A DNA stretch of 47,747 nucleotides from Bacilli bacterium (GTDB lineage: Bacteria > Bacillota_I > Bacilli_A > RF39 > UBA660). The stretch's first letter is position 1. The number at the start of each line of letters is the position of its first letter. The translations under genes were made by a program, and so were the position numbers. Shown here one piece after another: positions 16,853 through 25,014 of the stretch. The notes under the pieces are model-generated. The model worked only from the letters and a program-made list of their open reading frames with translations, searched no databases and had not been told where the DNA came from. The DNA lies in the NCBI GenBank assembly GCA_017459425.1, contig JAFUCZ010000030.1, forward strand, positions 147,651 through 195,397. Direction: 5' to 3'.

Positions 16853-18316
16853 ATGGCAAGTCCTAAAATAATATTTAGATCTAATCATAATTTTGCTGTT
16901 AATCATAAAGATAATAGATATAAAATATATTATGGTACTGATAAAAATGGTAAAGCAAGATACAAACAATGTAAGAATAAAGATGAGTATCAAATGGAAT
17001 TAGAAAAATATATTTGTGGTGATAATGGATTTTTTAAATATAGCAGGAATGAACAGAAGGCAAAAATATCTATGTTTGATTATTTTGTTGGTGCTAAAAA
17101 AAATGAAGATGTCATGAGAGAAAATAAAATGAAGAGAGAAGAAATGATGATGATGTCTAATGGTAAATATGCTACTGATGAAGATACTGAAAAAATGAAA
17201 ACTACTTGGAGAAAGTATTTAAAAAATTCTAATGTGCATCAAATGATTGTTTCATTTAATAATGATTATATAGATGAAAATATATCTCTAGATAAATTAC
17301 AATCTGATGTGACAACTAAAATACTACCATTATTTTTTAAGAAGTGTGGGTTTGTTAATCCTGAAAAAAATTTAGATTGGGTAGTTAGTCTTCATTGTGA
17401 TCAAGATAATTATCATTTTCATATTTGTTGTCTTGAAAAAAGAAAAAGTTATTTATCTTATAATAATAAACTAACATATAGAAATAAGTTAGAATTTACT
17501 GAGAAAGAAAATAATTTTTTCAAAAGACAAATTGTTCTAGACATTGAAAGAGAAAAATTATATACTCCTGCGCTTATAAAATTTAATAATGAATTAGATG
17601 AGTTTAGAAAATATTTTAACCCTAAAGAAAAAAATTTTATATTACTTAAATATAAGAATATTGATTTTGAAGAAAAAATATTACGATTAGGTTACCTGGT
17701 AAATAAAGTTAGGACAACCGATAAAAAATATATTAAATATAATTCACTACCTAAAAATGAAATAGGAAATGAAATTAGAAATTTAACTAAAGAAATTAGG
17801 AAGGAATTATTTAAAGAAGATATTTTAAAAGGACAAAAGAAAAATATTCTTAATAGTATAGATGAGATAAATAAAATATTTGAAAAAATTGATGCCGATA
17901 ATAATATATCTAATATTGGTTATGAATCAGCACTAGATAATAAACTTATTAAAGCTAAACTTGAAAAGAATGATAACTATGTTTTGAATGCTATTGTTAA
18001 TCATGCTTTATATAAAACTAGAAATATGTCTGATAAAATAAAAAATGATGAAATAACTTTTAATGATTTATTAAATGAGATTGCTCTTGATAATTTTAGA
18101 AAAGAATTGAATAAAGACATGTCCAATGTTGTTGTTATAAGAAAAACAAGGATCAAAATATTAAAAAATCATTTTAACAATATATATACTTCAAAAGATA
18201 ATGTAAGTAATTCAATTAAAAGATTGGAATATAATCATAGAACAGCAGAGGAACAATTTAGAGAATTATTTATTGATGATAATAACAAGGAAGCAAAAGC
18301 AATACTAGAAAGGTAA
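16853..18316 (+). CDS. MobP-type relaxase
   Basis: The 487-residue protein should nick oriT and lead the strand through the channel. The N-terminus (ASPKIIFRSNHN) and the segment KISMFDYFVGAKK resemble MobP2-type relaxases. The metal-binding histidine triad is present as HCDQDNYHFHICC (H181, H188, H190), with a preceding MIVSFNNDYI strand. I could not single out the catalytic Tyr; Y94, or one of the N-terminal tyrosines, is possible. The C-terminal about 280 residues are lysine-rich and helical. It ends AKAILER and lacks the acidic tag seen in the upstream genes. Confidence 0.85.
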   Translation: MASPKIIFRSNHNFAVNHKDNRYKIYYGTDKNGKARYKQCKNKDEYQMELEKYICGDNGFFKYSRNEQKAKISMFDYFVGAKKNEDVMRENKMKREEMMMMSNGKYATDEDTEKMKTTWRKYLKNSNVHQMIVSFNNDYIDENISLDKLQSDVTTKILPLFFKKCGFVNPEKNLDWVVSLHCDQDNYHFHICCLEKRKSYLSYNNKLTYRNKLEFTEKENNFFKRQIVLDIEREKLYTPALIKFNNELDEFRKYFNPKEKNFILLKYKNIDFEEKILRLGYLVNKVRTTDKKYIKYNSLPKNEIGNEIRNLTKEIRKELFKEDILKGQKKNILNSIDEINKIFEKIDADNNISNIGYESALDNKLIKAKLEKNDNYVLNAIVNHALYKTRNMSDKIKNDEITFNDLLNEIALDNFRKELNKDMSNVVVIRKTRIKILKNHFNNIYTSKDNVSNSIKRLEYNHRTAEEQFRELFIDDNNKEAKAILER

Positions 18317-18354
18317 ATTTTTCAATTTTCATAGTAAAAAAATAAAAAATAATG

Positions 18355-18360
18355 TATAAT
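18355..18360 (+). promoter_or_regulatory. Putative -10 box for the metalloprotease/SUKH cassette
   Basis: A perfect TATAAT lies 34 bases before the start of the HExxH gene, in the 78-base gap after the relaxase gene. No convincing -35 is seen at 17-base spacing, so this is a weak call. Together with the terminator at 20149-20174 it suggests the two-gene cassette has its own transcript. Confidence 0.45.
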
Positions 18361-18394
18361 TATATATAGGTAAACAATTTGTTGGAGGTAGTAT

Positions 18395-19729
18395 ATGCCA
18401 GAAAATAAGGAAATTGAAAATCTATTAAACAATTATAAAACTATGTCTGATGAACAGTTAATTCAATTAATTATTGCTATTATAAAATCAGAGAAAAAAA
18501 GTCTGGGAATTAATTATCCAATTATATATGGTCATGGTTTTGATAGCAAGGGTGATTGTGAAGGAGATTGCACAGTTAATTACAACGAAAAAGAAAAAAG
18601 AGATGAAATAACTATAACACTAGATTATGAAAATATAATTAATAATTTTTTGGTAAATAAAAATAAAGAAAATGTTGCTAGTGATAATGGTTTAGAGGCA
18701 TTGTATACATTAATTGCAACACTGTGCCATGAAATGCGACACGCATATCAAATAAGTCAAATGCTTAAAAAAAATACTACAGATTATGATGCATTGTTAT
18801 GGCTTAAAGAAAAATTTGTTTTAACTTCAATTAGTCAAGATATATATAATAATAATCATGATAACTGGTCGCAAGAAAATGATGCTCATTCATATATGTA
18901 TGATAGGGCATTACAATATTTGAATAGTTATTTTTCGTTTAATAATATATCGCAATTGCAAAGAACTTCCTTAATGAAGATGATTTCTAGTAGAAAAAGT
19001 ATGAAAGTTAAACCATCTAATAGTTTAGTTATAGATGTCGAAGGTAAAAAAGTTAGTTTAGAGGAATTTTTAAATAGTCAATTAGAGCATATTATTCCTG
19101 CATTACCTGATGTTTCTTTAGAAACAATATTACGATATGAATACAACTCAGATAGAACTAAAAAAACTTTTAAACAATTGCTTGATGATAAAAAAAGATT
19201 AATTAGTAGTCTAGATAAGGATGATCCAAATTATGTATTGGAAGTTCAAAAAATTGAAAAATTATATGATTCTATAATCAATAGTGATAAGCGATTAGCA
19301 TTACAACAATCTCAACAAGCAAAAACACCACAAGAACTTTATGATGAAGTTTTAAAAAAGAGAGCTGAATTTGCTAGTTCAATTGAAAGTCTTATGGCAA
19401 TTAAAGATAAATATTCGGAAGTTGAATATAATCAAAGATTAATGAGATTAATGCAAGGAAGAGACGCAGCACAAAAACAAATGGATAAATATTTTAAATT
19501 TGTTCACACGAAAAGTAATTTTGGTTTACAAAATCCTACCCAAGATGAAGATACAATCATTCATCAAAAATCTTCTTCAAAAGTTGAAAGAGGTCATTTT
19601 GATATATCACCAACTTTACAAGAAGAAGTATTGAGAAGAAATAAAGAATTATTTGAAAATGGATTTGATTTATTTGATGTTGAAGAACCGTCTGTCGAAG
19701 AACAAGTTGAAAGAAAAAATATTAGATAA
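18395..19729 (+). CDS. HExxH metalloprotease-like protein, candidate toxin or effector
   Basis: The 444-residue soluble protein contains a zincin signature, LCHEMRHAYQ (H112, E113, H116). A downstream SQENDAHSYMYDRA offers E161 as a third ligand, as in gluzincins. The rest (about 190-444) is helical and charged with Gln/Lys-rich parts. No signal peptide or membrane segment is visible. The gene has a strong RBS (TTGGAGG) and its own -10 box. It is followed by a SUKH-fold protein, which in many bacteria is the immunity protein of a toxin. The toxin assignment rests on this pairing and on the protease motif. An anti-defence or regulatory protease is the main alternative. Confidence 0.6.
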   Translation: MPENKEIENLLNNYKTMSDEQLIQLIIAIIKSEKKSLGINYPIIYGHGFDSKGDCEGDCTVNYNEKEKRDEITITLDYENIINNFLVNKNKENVASDNGLEALYTLIATLCHEMRHAYQISQMLKKNTTDYDALLWLKEKFVLTSISQDIYNNNHDNWSQENDAHSYMYDRALQYLNSYFSFNNISQLQRTSLMKMISSRKSMKVKPSNSLVIDVEGKKVSLEEFLNSQLEHIIPALPDVSLETILRYEYNSDRTKKTFKQLLDDKKRLISSLDKDDPNYVLEVQKIEKLYDSIINSDKRLALQQSQQAKTPQELYDEVLKKRAEFASSIESLMAIKDKYSEVEYNQRLMRLMQGRDAAQKQMDKYFKFVHTKSNFGLQNPTQDEDTIIHQKSSSKVERGHFDISPTLQEEVLRRNKELFENGFDLFDVEEPSVEEQVERKNIR

Positions 19730-19761
19730 GAAAAGTGATTAAAATAGGAAGAGTTGATAAT

Positions 19762-20130
19762 ATGTTAAATTTAATAAAAAACGTAGAAGAAAAAATAAAT
19801 TATTCATTCCCACAAGATTATGCTAGTTATATTAAAAATTCAAAGCCACTAAGATTCGAAAAAAACTTATTTAAGACATCAAATAATGAAGAAAAAGTAT
19901 TGAGATATTTGTATTCGTTTGATGAAAATGAAAGAAACTATATAATTAAATTTCAAAGCTTTGATTCTCAATTCAAGGATAAAATTGTTCCTTTTGCAGA
20001 ATTAGAATTTGGTGATTTACTATGCTTTGATAGAAACAATAATAATATTGTTTTATATAATCACGAACTTGATGAAATAGAAATAGTAGCAAATAGTTTT
20101 ACTGAATTTTTAGGCAAGCTATACAATTAG
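19762..20130 (+). CDS. SMI1/KNR4 (SUKH) family protein, probable immunity protein
   Basis: The 122-residue protein fits the SUKH pattern: EEKINYSFPQDYASYI at the N-terminus, then DKIVPFAELEFGDLLCFD, NNIVLYNHELDEIEIVANSF and TEFLGKLY at the end. SUKH proteins are widespread immunity partners of secreted or contact-delivered toxins. The ATG at 19762 follows AGGAAG by about ten bases. An in-frame GTG at 19735 lacks an RBS. It lies 32 bases after the HExxH gene and is followed by a terminator, so the two genes look like one unit. Confidence 0.85.
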   Translation: MLNLIKNVEEKINYSFPQDYASYIKNSKPLRFEKNLFKTSNNEEKVLRYLYSFDENERNYIIKFQSFDSQFKDKIVPFAELEFGDLLCFDRNNNNIVLYNHELDEIEIVANSFTEFLGKLYN

Positions 20131-20148
20131 ATAATGATATAAATGATA

Positions 20149-20174
20149 CAGACCTTAATTGGTTTGTTTTTTTT
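20149..20174 (+). terminator. Rho-independent terminator after the SUKH gene
   Basis: CAGACC and GGTTTG pair over six positions (one G-U) around a TTAATT loop, followed by eight T. It closes the HExxH/SUKH cassette. Confidence 0.7.
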
Positions 20175-20198
20175 GTTTGTAAAGAGAGGAGTGATATT

Positions 20199-20783
20199 TT
20201 GAGTTATGAAATAGTAAGGAGTTTAAAATTAGATAAGAAAAACAAGAAATTATTTTTGACAACAGCATCCAATAATATATATCCTAAAAGTTTTTCTAAA
20301 TGGGAATATATGCCTAAGTGTGATGATTTTGTAGAAAAACAATTATCATTTTTTCATGGGATAATAGGTGGCTCTTATAAATTAGATTCTTGTAGTAATA
20401 CTAATTGGAGATATGCTTATGAAAAATTTTTGGAATACTGTTATGATAATAATATTAGTACATATGAATTATGGAATAATTCTTGTAGTGTTGATACACT
20501 ATCTAAATTAAAACCATATTATGATATATTTAATAATTTTGTTGAAGAAAAACATTCTGGTAAATATTATTTGGATTCAAATGTAGGTAATATAATAAAT
20601 ATAACAAGAAAAGGTTTTACATATTCTCCTTTTATAAGAAATGAAAATAAAAGAACTTATGATTATAAAAAGGCTTATATTAAAATAAAAAATTTAAGTG
20701 ATAAAACAATTAACGAATATAATATACGAATGGAGAAATTTGATAAAGTTAAAGATAATACAATGGAGGATCTAGTGTTATGA
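20199..20783 (+). CDS. Hypothetical protein upstream of the coupling protein
   Basis: The 194-residue soluble protein starts with TTG, ten bases after AGAGAGGAG. It has many Asn, Lys and Tyr residues and the segment FFHGIIGGSYKLDSCSNTNW. Its last residues, NTMEDLVL, overlap the coupling-protein start by four bases. No family is recognised. Position suggests an accessory of the VirD4 step. Confidence 0.65.
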   Translation: MSYEIVRSLKLDKKNKKLFLTTASNNIYPKSFSKWEYMPKCDDFVEKQLSFFHGIIGGSYKLDSCSNTNWRYAYEKFLEYCYDNNISTYELWNNSCSVDTLSKLKPYYDIFNNFVEEKHSGKYYLDSNVGNIINITRKGFTYSPFIRNENKRTYDYKKAYIKIKNLSDKTINEYNIRMEKFDKVKDNTMEDLVL

Positions 20784-23062
20784 ATAATGTAACATTGGAA
20801 ACTCCTTTTTATTTTTACATATTATTGGTTTTTTTACTTGCTTTTATAGTATTTATTATATATATAGAACCTAAAATAAATAAACATAAGATTAGTAATA
20901 AAAATGAGCATGGTAGCAGTAAATTTGCAGATTTTAAGGAAATTTCAAAGACTTTTGATAAGGAAGATTTACATAATATAAATAATGCTGGATTTCCTGT
21001 ATGGTTTGTTAAAAAGAATAAGGAATTTCAATCAGTTTATTTTGATAATAAAAGTCCTCATCATTTATTGGTTGGTTCTACTGGTAGTGGTAAATCAGTA
21101 ACTGTTGTTATACCTGAATGTTTAATGTTTGCTACAGCTAAAGAAAAAAAATCGGTTATTGTTACAGATCCAAAAGGTGAAATTTTTAGAGCAACTAGTA
21201 AAGTATTCAAAGATAATGGTTATGATGTTATAACTATTGATTTTAGAAACCCTAGACAATCTGTAAAAATAAACATTATGCAACCAATAATAGATGAATG
21301 GAAAAATCATTGCAGAAATTATAGTAATGCGATTTTCTATATTGCGTATTTATTTAAAAGGACCAAAATTGATTTTGATAAATATTTAGATGATAAGGAT
21401 TATAATAACGAAAACTATAAGATAATTAAACTTGAAAGTCATATAATGAATTTTATTGATGAAAATAGAATTAATATTAATAAAAGAATTAATTCAAGTA
21501 ATTTCTTTAGAAGTTCATTATTAAAACAAGAAAGAGGAGATAAGCCATTAAGAAGATTTTTGGATTCACTATCTTATAATCAAATAAGAGATAGGATTAA
21601 GAAATGCCTTAATCAAGCGTCAATACATGAGGCTGAGGCAAATAGATTAACAATATCATTAGCAGATTTAATATTTGCAGAAAAAGAAACTAAAGATCCA
21701 TTTTGGATTACTAGTAGCAAGAATTTGTTTATTGGAATTGTAGGAATATTTTTAGAGGACTTTAGAGATGGAAAAATTAAGGAAGGACAAATTAATATAG
21801 CAAGTGTGAAAAAATTTCAAAATTCATCATTAATAAAGGCTAATCAAACATATCTACAAAAGAATATCAATGATAGAAAATATGGCTGTTTATCAAAAGA
21901 TTATTTAACATCAATTTTATCATCTGCTGAAAATACATATAAGTCTGTTACTGCTGTATTTGGTTCTAAAACAAATATATTTGATGATTTAAATGTAGAA
22001 AATATAACAAGTGTAAGTGAATTTGAATTTACTCAATTAGGTAGGAAACCTACAGCACTTTTTATTATAGTACCAGATGAGGATAGGTCGTATTTTCAAC
22101 TTGTTACAATTATTATTGGTATATTATATAAAGATTTAGTAAAGTTTGCTAATATGCCTGAAAATAAAGGAACTCTGCCAGTAAAAATTGAATGGATACT
22201 TGATGAGTTTGCTAACTGTCCACCTTTAGATTCTATAGAGGCAATTGTATCAGTAGCTCGTAGTAGAGGTATGCAATTTCAATTCTTTATTCAAAGCTTT
22301 TCCCAATTAGAGCAGGTTTATGGAAAAGAAACTTCATCTATAATACAAGATAACTGTAGTCTAACATATCTTAAAACAAATAGTTATGATTGCGCATTAG
22401 CAATAAGTAATAAACTAGGAAAAGCAACAATAGAAACAAATTCTATTAGTGCTAGTACAGATCCATTTAAGATTGGTGCTAATCAAACTGTATCTTTATT
22501 GGGTAGAGAATTACTAACAGCAAACGAAATAATTAATTTGAAATATAAAACAATTATTTTTCCTACTGTATCTAATCCTATTTTTAGAGATACATATTTA
22601 TATAGTGATTTATTTCCTATGTATAAAGATTTAAAGCCTATTCGTAGAAAAGAAAATTTATTAAAAAAACTAACTGATAATTATTATACAGTTGACTTAA
22701 TGCGAAAAAATGAAGAAGACGAATTTAAAAGTAAAAATGAATCTGAATTTGAAAAGATAAATGATAATTTTGATCAAATTGTTACAAGTAAATCTAGGAA
22801 GAATGTTTATAGCAATAACAATGTATTAAAAATGGGGCAATTATTACTTAATAAAATGTCTTTTTCTAAACAAATTTCATTTCATAGTATGATTAATAAT
22901 AATGTATTTCAATTAAAAGTTGATAAATTATTAAATGGTAATGAAAAAAGAAAAATAATTAATGAATTAGATGAAAATACTACAGTTGAAATTATTCTTA
23001 ATATTCCTAAAAAGGAAACAATTATAAATATAAGAGAGAGTGACAAAATATGCGAAAAATAG
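20780..23062 (+). CDS. VirD4/TraG type IV coupling protein
   Basis: The 760-residue ATPase links the relaxosome to the secretion channel. There is one clear N-terminal membrane helix (about residues 8-30), fewer than the usual two. Walker A is GSTGSGKS at residues 99-106, followed by VVIPE. Then come TDPKGEIFR and a Walker B, EWILDEFANCPPLDS (about 470). The downstream SRGMQFQFFIQSFSQLEQVYG matches TraG/TraD proteins. The C-terminal about 120 residues are a charged specificity tail. It ends 13 bases inside the sortase gene. Confidence 0.93.
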   Translation: MNNVTLETPFYFYILLVFLLAFIVFIIYIEPKINKHKISNKNEHGSSKFADFKEISKTFDKEDLHNINNAGFPVWFVKKNKEFQSVYFDNKSPHHLLVGSTGSGKSVTVVIPECLMFATAKEKKSVIVTDPKGEIFRATSKVFKDNGYDVITIDFRNPRQSVKINIMQPIIDEWKNHCRNYSNAIFYIAYLFKRTKIDFDKYLDDKDYNNENYKIIKLESHIMNFIDENRININKRINSSNFFRSSLLKQERGDKPLRRFLDSLSYNQIRDRIKKCLNQASIHEAEANRLTISLADLIFAEKETKDPFWITSSKNLFIGIVGIFLEDFRDGKIKEGQINIASVKKFQNSSLIKANQTYLQKNINDRKYGCLSKDYLTSILSSAENTYKSVTAVFGSKTNIFDDLNVENITSVSEFEFTQLGRKPTALFIIVPDEDRSYFQLVTIIIGILYKDLVKFANMPENKGTLPVKIEWILDEFANCPPLDSIEAIVSVARSRGMQFQFFIQSFSQLEQVYGKETSSIIQDNCSLTYLKTNSYDCALAISNKLGKATIETNSISASTDPFKIGANQTVSLLGRELLTANEIINLKYKTIIFPTVSNPIFRDTYLYSDLFPMYKDLKPIRRKENLLKKLTDNYYTVDLMRKNEEDEFKSKNESEFEKINDNFDQIVTSKSRKNVYSNNNVLKMGQLLLNKMSFSKQISFHSMINNNVFQLKVDKLLNGNEKRKIINELDENTTVEIILNIPKKETIINIRESDKICEK

Positions 23063-23661
23063 GAATGTTTTTAATTATTCTTGGTATAGCATCATTAAGT
23101 TTCTATATTTCATATAGATATATAAATGAAAAGCAAAATATTGAAAGTATTGAAGAATATTTAGAAGAAACCAAAATAACTGATTTTGAACAACCTACAA
23201 TTGAAGATGAATCAGTAAAAGTAGAAGAACCTAAAAAAGAAGAGAAACAAGTTGTACTTGATTATAAAGCAATACTTGAAATACCTTCTATTAATTTAAA
23301 ACGAGGGTTAGTTGAATCTACAAAAGATTTTAAATCAATTAATTATGCCATTTGTATTGATAATTCAAGTAATTATCCTAATACTAATGGCAATTTTATT
23401 TTATATGCTCATTCTGGAAATGCTTATTATTCTTATTTTAAAAATCTTGGATATGTAAATATAAATGATGATATATATGTTTATTATCAGGGTATAAAGT
23501 ATTTTTATAGGATATATAAAATATATGAAATAGATAAGACTGGTACTATGGATATTATTAGACCAAATGATGAAAAAATAATAACATTATTAACTTGTAA
23601 AAACGGTACTGAAAAACAAATTGTTGTTCTTGGAAAACAGTATGCTACAAGCTTTTATTAG
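23050..23661 (+). CDS. Sortase carried by the element
   Basis: The 203-residue protein has an N-terminal membrane anchor (about 4-22) and an acidic linker. The sortase domain carries the catalytic His in FILYAHSGNAYY (H121) and the catalytic Cys in LLTCK (C183). The Arg that normally follows the Cys strand is not obvious; the equivalent KQIVVLGK stretch has lysines. It resembles the class A/D branch more than class B, but I cannot fix the class. It likely attaches the surface protein at the left of the window, whose sorting motif is VPNTL. It overlaps the coupling-protein gene by 13 bases. Confidence 0.85.
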   Translation: MRKIGMFLIILGIASLSFYISYRYINEKQNIESIEEYLEETKITDFEQPTIEDESVKVEEPKKEEKQVVLDYKAILEIPSINLKRGLVESTKDFKSINYAICIDNSSNYPNTNGNFILYAHSGNAYYSYFKNLGYVNINDDIYVYYQGIKYFYRIYKIYEIDKTGTMDIIRPNDEKIITLLTCKNGTEKQIVVLGKQYATSFY

Positions 23662-23675
23662 AAGGAGGGATTTTT

Positions 23676-24146
23676 ATTAAAGATGAAAATGATATTTATA
23701 GATTTTTAACGGAAAATGAGATTAAAAATATTATAGAGAAGATTGATAATTTACCTGATTGTGATGAAAAAGTAAGATTTTATTTAGTATCACTAGGATA
23801 TAGATCTATTGAAGTACAAAATTATACATTAGATGAGGCACAGCAAATGATAAATGATTCTGAAATTCCTATTAGAATAAGAAATTCAATAAAGAAATCT
23901 TTTGATAGACGAGTATTATCTATTAAGGCAAATAATCTTGAAGGTAATGATAATAAATATTTATTTGTAACTAAAGAATTGAAACATATACATGATAGTA
24001 TTTTATTAAGGGATTGGAGAAAATTTATGAAGGATAATAATTTTGAAGATATTAATATTCAGGTATTTAGACAATCTATTAATCATTTGAATACTATGAA
24101 TAGATATTATAAAGAAATTATTAATGAAATGGAGGTTGTAAAATGA
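23676..24146 (+). CDS. Hypothetical protein with probable ATT start codon
   Basis: A perfect AAGGAGGG (23662-23669) is followed six bases later by ATT AAA GAT GAA, which opens a 156-residue frame. No ATG, GTG or TTG occurs in this frame until ATG 23847, 171 bases later and without an RBS. The nearby ATG codons in another frame (23683) stop after eight codons. So initiation at ATT is the best reading. The protein is helical and charged, with LDEAQQMINDSEIPIRIRNS and a C-terminal HLNTMNRYYKEIINEME. No family is recognised. It is coupled by four bases to the next gene. Confidence 0.65.
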   Translation: MKDENDIYRFLTENEIKNIIEKIDNLPDCDEKVRFYLVSLGYRSIEVQNYTLDEAQQMINDSEIPIRIRNSIKKSFDRRVLSIKANNLEGNDNKYLFVTKELKHIHDSILLRDWRKFMKDNNFEDINIQVFRQSINHLNTMNRYYKEIINEMEVVK

Positions 24147-24745
24147 TAAATAAACATGAAATTGAATGCATGATTAATTATTATTATGGTAATAGTGAAT
24201 TAAATGAAATAGATTATTCTTCTTTAAAAGAGCTTACTGAAAATGATAATTTAAAAAGAATATATGGTATTTTTGATAATAATGAGAACGACGCATGGTA
24301 TCTAATTTGTTCTAAACATGGTAAGTCAAGAATTGTTCCAAAAAGGTATGGTAATTTCTTAGGTTGTGAAATAGTAGAAAACTTTAAAGATAAATGTGAA
24401 TTTATTCATATTAGACCAACTTTAATAAAAAGATATGCTCGTGGTATTTTTCCTATCATTTATAAAAATGAGGATATTAGTACAAAAAGAAAACCTATTT
24501 TTGATAAATATATGGCAAAACATTATTATCCACTTATCTATGCTAAATATGGAAGGAATTATATTACTTTTTCTAATTATAAAGGAATCAAAATGATGAA
24601 TAAGTTTAATTCAGAGGCAGAGGCTATTCTTTCATTAATTACAGCATGTGATACGACAGAAGAAATATGTTTTGATAATTTGTTTTTGTATGTTGTCGAT
24701 AACAGAAAACATGAATTAGAATTGAATGGAGAATTTATATTGTGA
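24143..24745 (+). CDS. Hypothetical protein upstream of the excisionase
   Basis: The 200-residue basic protein overlaps the genes on both sides by four bases. It contains AWYLICSKHGKSRIVPKRYG and a HYYPLIYAKYGRNYITFSNY stretch that looks like a beta-rich core. RBS: GGAGGT, eight bases upstream. No family is recognised. Position between sortase and xis/int leaves its role open. Confidence 0.68.
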   Translation: MINKHEIECMINYYYGNSELNEIDYSSLKELTENDNLKRIYGIFDNNENDAWYLICSKHGKSRIVPKRYGNFLGCEIVENFKDKCEFIHIRPTLIKRYARGIFPIIYKNEDISTKRKPIFDKYMAKHYYPLIYAKYGRNYITFSNYKGIKMMNKFNSEAEAILSLITACDTTEEICFDNLFLYVVDNRKHELELNGEFIL

Positions 24746-25005
24746 TTGATAATGATAAATATGAGCAAATTAAAAATATGACATTGGAAGAACTAGTTTT
24801 ATGTGTTATGAATAAGCATAGTAATAATGATAATGATGAACAAGTTTATTCTATTGATCAAGTAATATCCAAATATAGTTTCTTTACTAGATATAGTTTA
24901 AATAAAGCAATATTAGAGGATAATCTTCCTTATTTTAAAATAGGTAGCAAGAAATATTTTAAAAAAGATGATATTGAATTATGGATAAAAAAACAACAAA
25001 AGTAG
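24742..25005 (+). CDS. Excisionase-like helix-turn-helix protein
   Basis: The 87-residue protein probably starts at GTG 24742, overlapping the upstream stop. The C-terminal 50 residues have a MerR/Xis-type winged helix: YSIDQVISKYSFFTRYSLNK, then LPYFKIGSKKYFKKDDIELW. This is the layout of Tn916-type Xis proteins. It directly precedes the integrase, so it likely directs excision of the element. An in-frame ATG at 24778 would give a shorter 75-residue form without losing the domain. Confidence 0.78.
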   Translation: MIDNDKYEQIKNMTLEELVLCVMNKHSNNDNDEQVYSIDQVISKYSFFTRYSLNKAILEDNLPYFKIGSKKYFKKDDIELWIKKQQK

Positions 25006-25014
25006 GTATTAAAT

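Noticed and set aside
20199-20783. Member of the C-terminal tag group (ends MEDLVL)
   Set aside because: The last residues are LVL and lack the Glu at the second-last position, so it does not fit the pattern.
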